Shown: in pieces, positions 22,929 to 64,000 of the stretch
How the letters are laid out: each line of letters begins with the position of its first letter
Position numbering within the stretch: the stretch's first letter is position 1
NCBI GenBank assembly: GCA_964017235.1
Contig: OZ024931.1
Coordinates: forward strand, 94,459,721-94,523,720
Source: Sabellastarte sp. h YS-2021
Taxonomy: Eukaryota > Annelida > Polychaeta > Sabellida > Sabellidae
Length of the DNA stretch: 64,000 nt
Reading direction: 5' to 3'
The notes under the pieces: generated by a model
Database searches by the model: none
The model's input: only the letters and a program-made list of their open reading frames with translations
Told to the model about the DNA's origin: nothing
Position numbers and translations under genes: made by a program

Positions 22929-23340
22929 TCTTCATAAAATAAATGTATTGCTAATGTAACGATACCCAGTCAAATGTATTTCACCCGCCATATTCATGCT
23001 CAGAACCCTTGAAACTTCTCTGATTGTGGAATTCCCACTTCTATTGGGCATTTTTTTAATGTTTTTGCAATAGTTAAAATTATGCACTTTTTGTGACATA
23101 CAGGGGATGATACTTAAGTAAAATATGCATCAAAATCCCCCAAACAATCTGGCCTTTGTTTTTTGTTGTAAAGGATTGGCATTTACATATATTTCATGTG
23201 TTTTTGGAGATGGAAGATAATATGAACATGTGCGCTTCTGCGAATGATTTCGGTAGTAACGTATTATCTCTTGTCTTCTGATTATCTAAAAGAGATTGTG
23301 TGAGTCGATTAAGGCTGATGATAAATCGTAAAATCCATGC
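22929..23340. other. Non-coding, nothing recognised
   Basis: Short unique-looking stretch between satellite blocks. No exon or RNA feature seen. Confidence 0.5.
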
Positions 23341-24737
23341 AGCTCTGTTTGTCTAGTGTGTAATAGCTACTTTCTAACTTTTCAGTACCTTCCATAATGA
23401 GTAAAATCACTGGTAACTCGAGAATTTTGTATAAAAATGTTATTCAGCTACTTTTGGGTCAGCTATAACATACTGTTAGTAAAACTGCAGACCTGTAACT
23501 CATTGCATAGCTGAGTAATAGCCACTTTGAGGATATCACTGTTGAGTAAATTCCTTATAACTTGAAAATTGTTGCATTTAGAGAATTTTCTTTAAATATG
23601 CCATTCATGTAGCTTTAAATCAGCTCTAACATAATGAAATTACAGACCTGTAGTTATGGCATAGTTGAGCAATAGCTATTTCAGGTTCTCATTGTTGAGT
23701 AAATCAGTTGTAACTTAAAAACTATTGCGTAAACAGTATTTTGTTTAAGTATGTTATTCACCTACATTTCTGTCAGCTATAACATGCTGAAATTGCAGAC
23801 CTGTGGCTCATTGCATAGCTGAGCAACAGCTATTTCAGGTTATCACTGTTAAGTAAATCAGTTGTAACTTGAAAACTATTGCATTTAGAGTATTTTGTTT
23901 AAATATGTTGTTCACCTACTTTTGGGTCAGCTATAACAATGAAATTGCAGACCTGTAGCTCATGGCATAGCTGAGAAATAGCTATTTTCAGGTTCTCACT
24001 GTTGAGTAAATCATTTATAATTTGAAAACTATTGCATTTATAGTATTTTGTTTAAATATGTTCTTCACCTACTTTTCTGTCAGCTATAACATAGTGAAAT
24101 CGCTGACTTGTAGCTCATTGCATAGCTGAGCTGTATCTACCGGTGCCGCGCTCTTTATCGCTCATGCGTTTGTAAGCGCCCATCCACAATCTTACGTTAT
24201 CGCCCATAAATTGCTAATATATCGTTTTGATGTACACTTTCTCCATAAAAACCCAATAATTGGTCAAATTTGATTAATTTATATCTATTTTCAACAAAAT
24301 CTTCCTTATTTTAGTTATTATATCACCTTTTATTGTGATGAGATTTGTTTACCAACCGCATATTTTACTTCCAGTCAGTATGTCCTAAAATGCAGTTTCC
24401 CCAAATTCATGTTATTTTTCTCAAAACGCCCAGCTGGTTGTCGTTGTCGTAAACGCCCATCCTTAACTTTTGCAAATATTTGGTCACATTGCCCATGGGC
24501 GCTACAGAGCGCGGCACCGGTACTTTCAGAGTATAGCTGTTGAGTAAATCAGTTGTAACTCGAAAACAGTTGCACTTACAGTATTTTGTTTAAATAGGTT
24601 TTTTTCTACCTACATTTTACACCTTAACAGGTAATTTGGTACTTCTGAATACCATTTACAGGGCACAAATTTTGTGTGCTTTTCTTTATTCACTTTTACT
24701 CTGAAACTTACGGGCACTGATTGCTTGTTTTAAATAT
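23341..24737. repeat. Satellite array, about 155-bp monomer, with 3' tail
   Basis: About seven monomers, then the tail 'cagggcacaaattttgtgtg' to 'gggcactgattgcttgtttt'. A MITE at 24140-24520 is inserted into one monomer. Confidence 0.88.
24140..24520. mobile_element. MITE (381 bp) with perfect 15-bp TIRs, flanked by TA
   Basis: Ends CCGGTGCCGCGCTCT and AGAGCGCGGCACCGG are perfect inverted repeats, flanked on both sides by TA. Removing the element and one TA restores a satellite-like 'tctactttcag'. A TA duplication is typical of Tc1/mariner-type elements; the superfamily is inferred only from this. It is more GC-rich than its host array and has no transposase. Confidence 0.85.
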
Positions 24738-24761
24738 TTGCAGTGTAAATTTACAGTTTTA

Positions 24762-25592
24762 CCAACCCACCTATTAGATAGATGTGTCCGACGTCCATCT
24801 GTTCGTCCACATTTTCGTTTCCAGACTCTAACTCGAAAACGGTTTGTCCAATCAAATTCAAACTTGACAGGGATATAGATCACCATCATAGCTAGGTTCC
24901 TTTTGAAATCGGTGTAATTCCGTACGTTCGCTTGTCCGTTTTTTGTCTGTTTGTCTGTCTGTCAACATTTCTGTTTCCGGACTCTAACTCGAAATCTGTC
25001 AAAATTTCTGTTTTCGGTCTCTAACTCGAAAACGTTTTTTCCAGTCGAATTCAAACTTGACAGGAAGATGAATCACCATCACAGCTAGGTTCCTTTCGAA
25101 ATTGGTGTAATTCCGCCTGTTGATTTGTCTGTTTTTTTTTGTCCGTCTGTCCATCAAGATTTCCATTTCCGGACTCTAACTCGAAAATGCTTTGTCCAAT
25201 CAAATTCAGGGACATAGATCACTTTGACATTGGTGTAATTCCGTCTGTTCGTTTGTCCGGTTTTTGTCTGTTCGTCAACAATTCCGTTTCCTGACTCTAA
25301 CTCGAAAACGGTTTGTCCAATTGTATTCAAACTTGACAGGGACATAGATCACCATCATAGCTAAGTTGCTTTCGAAATTGGTGTAATTTCGTCCTTTCGT
25401 TTGTCCGTTTATGGCATAGATACAATTATGTAACCTAGATTACAAGTTTTACATTTCTTAGCACGCCTAACACATTCACCTTAACTGGGTGACCTAACAT
25501 TTCTTTCCTTGTTTCTAAATTTAATTACAGCAGTCGCTAACCTTATTGCTGCCTGCTCAACCTGCCTTTTGGGATATCTTTGACCCTCTTGT
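24762..25592. repeat. ACCAACCCACC-family repeat element (copy 1)
   Basis: Opens 'accaacccacctatt', then 'gtccgacgtccatctg' tracts. About four tandem units follow (gactctaactcgaaaacg, ttcaaacttgacaggg, gatcaccatcatagctaggt), then a conserved 3' segment (atgtaacctagattacaag to gaccctcttgtt). A second copy lies at 49043-49849. It has no coding region. Confidence 0.8.
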
Positions 25593-26312
25593 TATATACA
25601 TGTCATCGATATCGGCAAACCAGCCCCAAAACAATAAATATCGGCAGTATCGATAAGAGTGCCACTACCTACAATAAGTTGATCTTAAACCCCCCAAAGT
25701 AACTTCACTATAATGAATTTAAGGTTATCATTTTAAAGGCCCAAACAAATAGAATTGACTTGATATATTTGATTTCCTCATCGTGTCTCGATGTATATTG
25801 ACCATAGGTGGATACCTTAAGGCAACCTTGACCTTCCAACGTTAAATTTAATTCCTCTTTTAGCAGTAGGGTTAATTCTCTGAATCCCATATCTAGTTCT
25901 GCTTGGTTTGTAATATCTCTTCAGGTCTATGGATGTTCAGGGACTCCAAATTTTGAAAGAATTACTGCTACAGGTGTTTAAGATCAGTTCTAAGAAATTC
26001 TGAAAAAGTAGTGAGTCTTATATTGTAAACAATATTTGCCATGTACCTTTTGTTATTTACAGCAGTTTAAACGTTAGACTATAAAATTCTTGCTTCTTTA
26101 GTCCTTGTTAAGATAATAAACGCTTTTACTTCTTTGGAAGCTTTCATTGAGATTCTATTATTTTTATATGTAGTGAACAACATGTTTGATCTTTCAATAA
26201 CACACTGTTCTTTAAAATCCTCATGCTTTCTAATGGACAAATGTTCCTAGATGAGGTTTTTTCCATTGGTTTGATTTAGATGGTGCTGCTACTTCATTTT
26301 ATCTTTTTGTAG
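25593..26312. other. Intron sequence upstream of first confirmed exon
   Basis: Contains a small ATCGATA-rich patch (25600-25665) that may be a decayed hAT-like end. Otherwise unremarkable up to the acceptor tttttgtag. Confidence 0.5.
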
Positions 26313-63819
<37,507 letters not shown>

Positions 63820-64000
63820 GTCAGTGCTTCTGACAAGTTTGAATTAACCATATGCATATCTACAGATTGTGTGCTATGGTATTGTTTTCTGCTTTCACTT
63901 TGTATTGGAAACATTGTTGGATTTGGGTAGTGTGTTTTTGTGTATCTTTTTTTTTTTTTGCACAATAGTTTAAAGGATAGAATCTTGATATGTATTTTGA

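Overview
The window is AT-rich, intron-rich animal DNA. It carries one host gene on the + strand and a very dense load of nested repeats. The gene is a non-muscle (cytoplasmic/smooth type) myosin II heavy chain. The repeat style points to a marine lophotrochozoan, most likely a bivalve mollusc: tandem-repeat-bearing elements with hairpin ends, 'gtccgtccgtc' tracts, a DIRS retroelement and a tRNA-derived SINE. The species cannot be named from sequence alone.

Layout. 1-26312 holds no confirmed exon. The first visible exon (26313) encodes the part of the motor just before switch I, so this stretch is probably one huge intron or the end of one. It contains three related satellite families (133 bp, about 155 bp and a 321-bp higher-order repeat), hairpin-ended elements nested inside one another, a 5'-truncated LINE with an open reading frame of about 680 codons, several short DNA transposons with intact target-site duplications, and a SINE. 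An 18-nt candidate microexon lies at 3799-3816. 26313-63819 holds 22 myosin exons, all GT-AG and all phase-compatible. They encode about 1,245 residues: switch I, switch II, relay, actin-binding loop, SH helices, converter, two IQ motifs and the first part of the coiled-coil rod. Both ends of the gene lie outside the window.

The 16.9-kb intron between exons 6 and 7 holds a fossil DIRS retroelement (34525-48397) in the same orientation as the gene. Two hAT-like elements have inserted into it, one of 7.0 kb and one of 517 bp, each flanked by an 8-bp duplication. The 7.0-kb insertion itself contains a hairpin-ended element with a 146-bp tandem array, and that contains another with a 350-bp array.

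The most notable pattern concerns at least four, probably five, sequence-unrelated repeat families that share one layout. Each has a 5' end formed by an arm and its reverse complement (a hairpin), then a pyrimidine/'gtccgtc' tract, a tandem array, a second copy of the reverse-complement arm, and a short 3' hairpin. This resembles non-autonomous Helentron/HINE elements, such as those known from bivalves. Their tandem monomers also share a degenerate core of about 50 bp (CTCgAAAACcgt, a spacer, then TTCAAACTTGGcAGGG), although the rest of each monomer differs.
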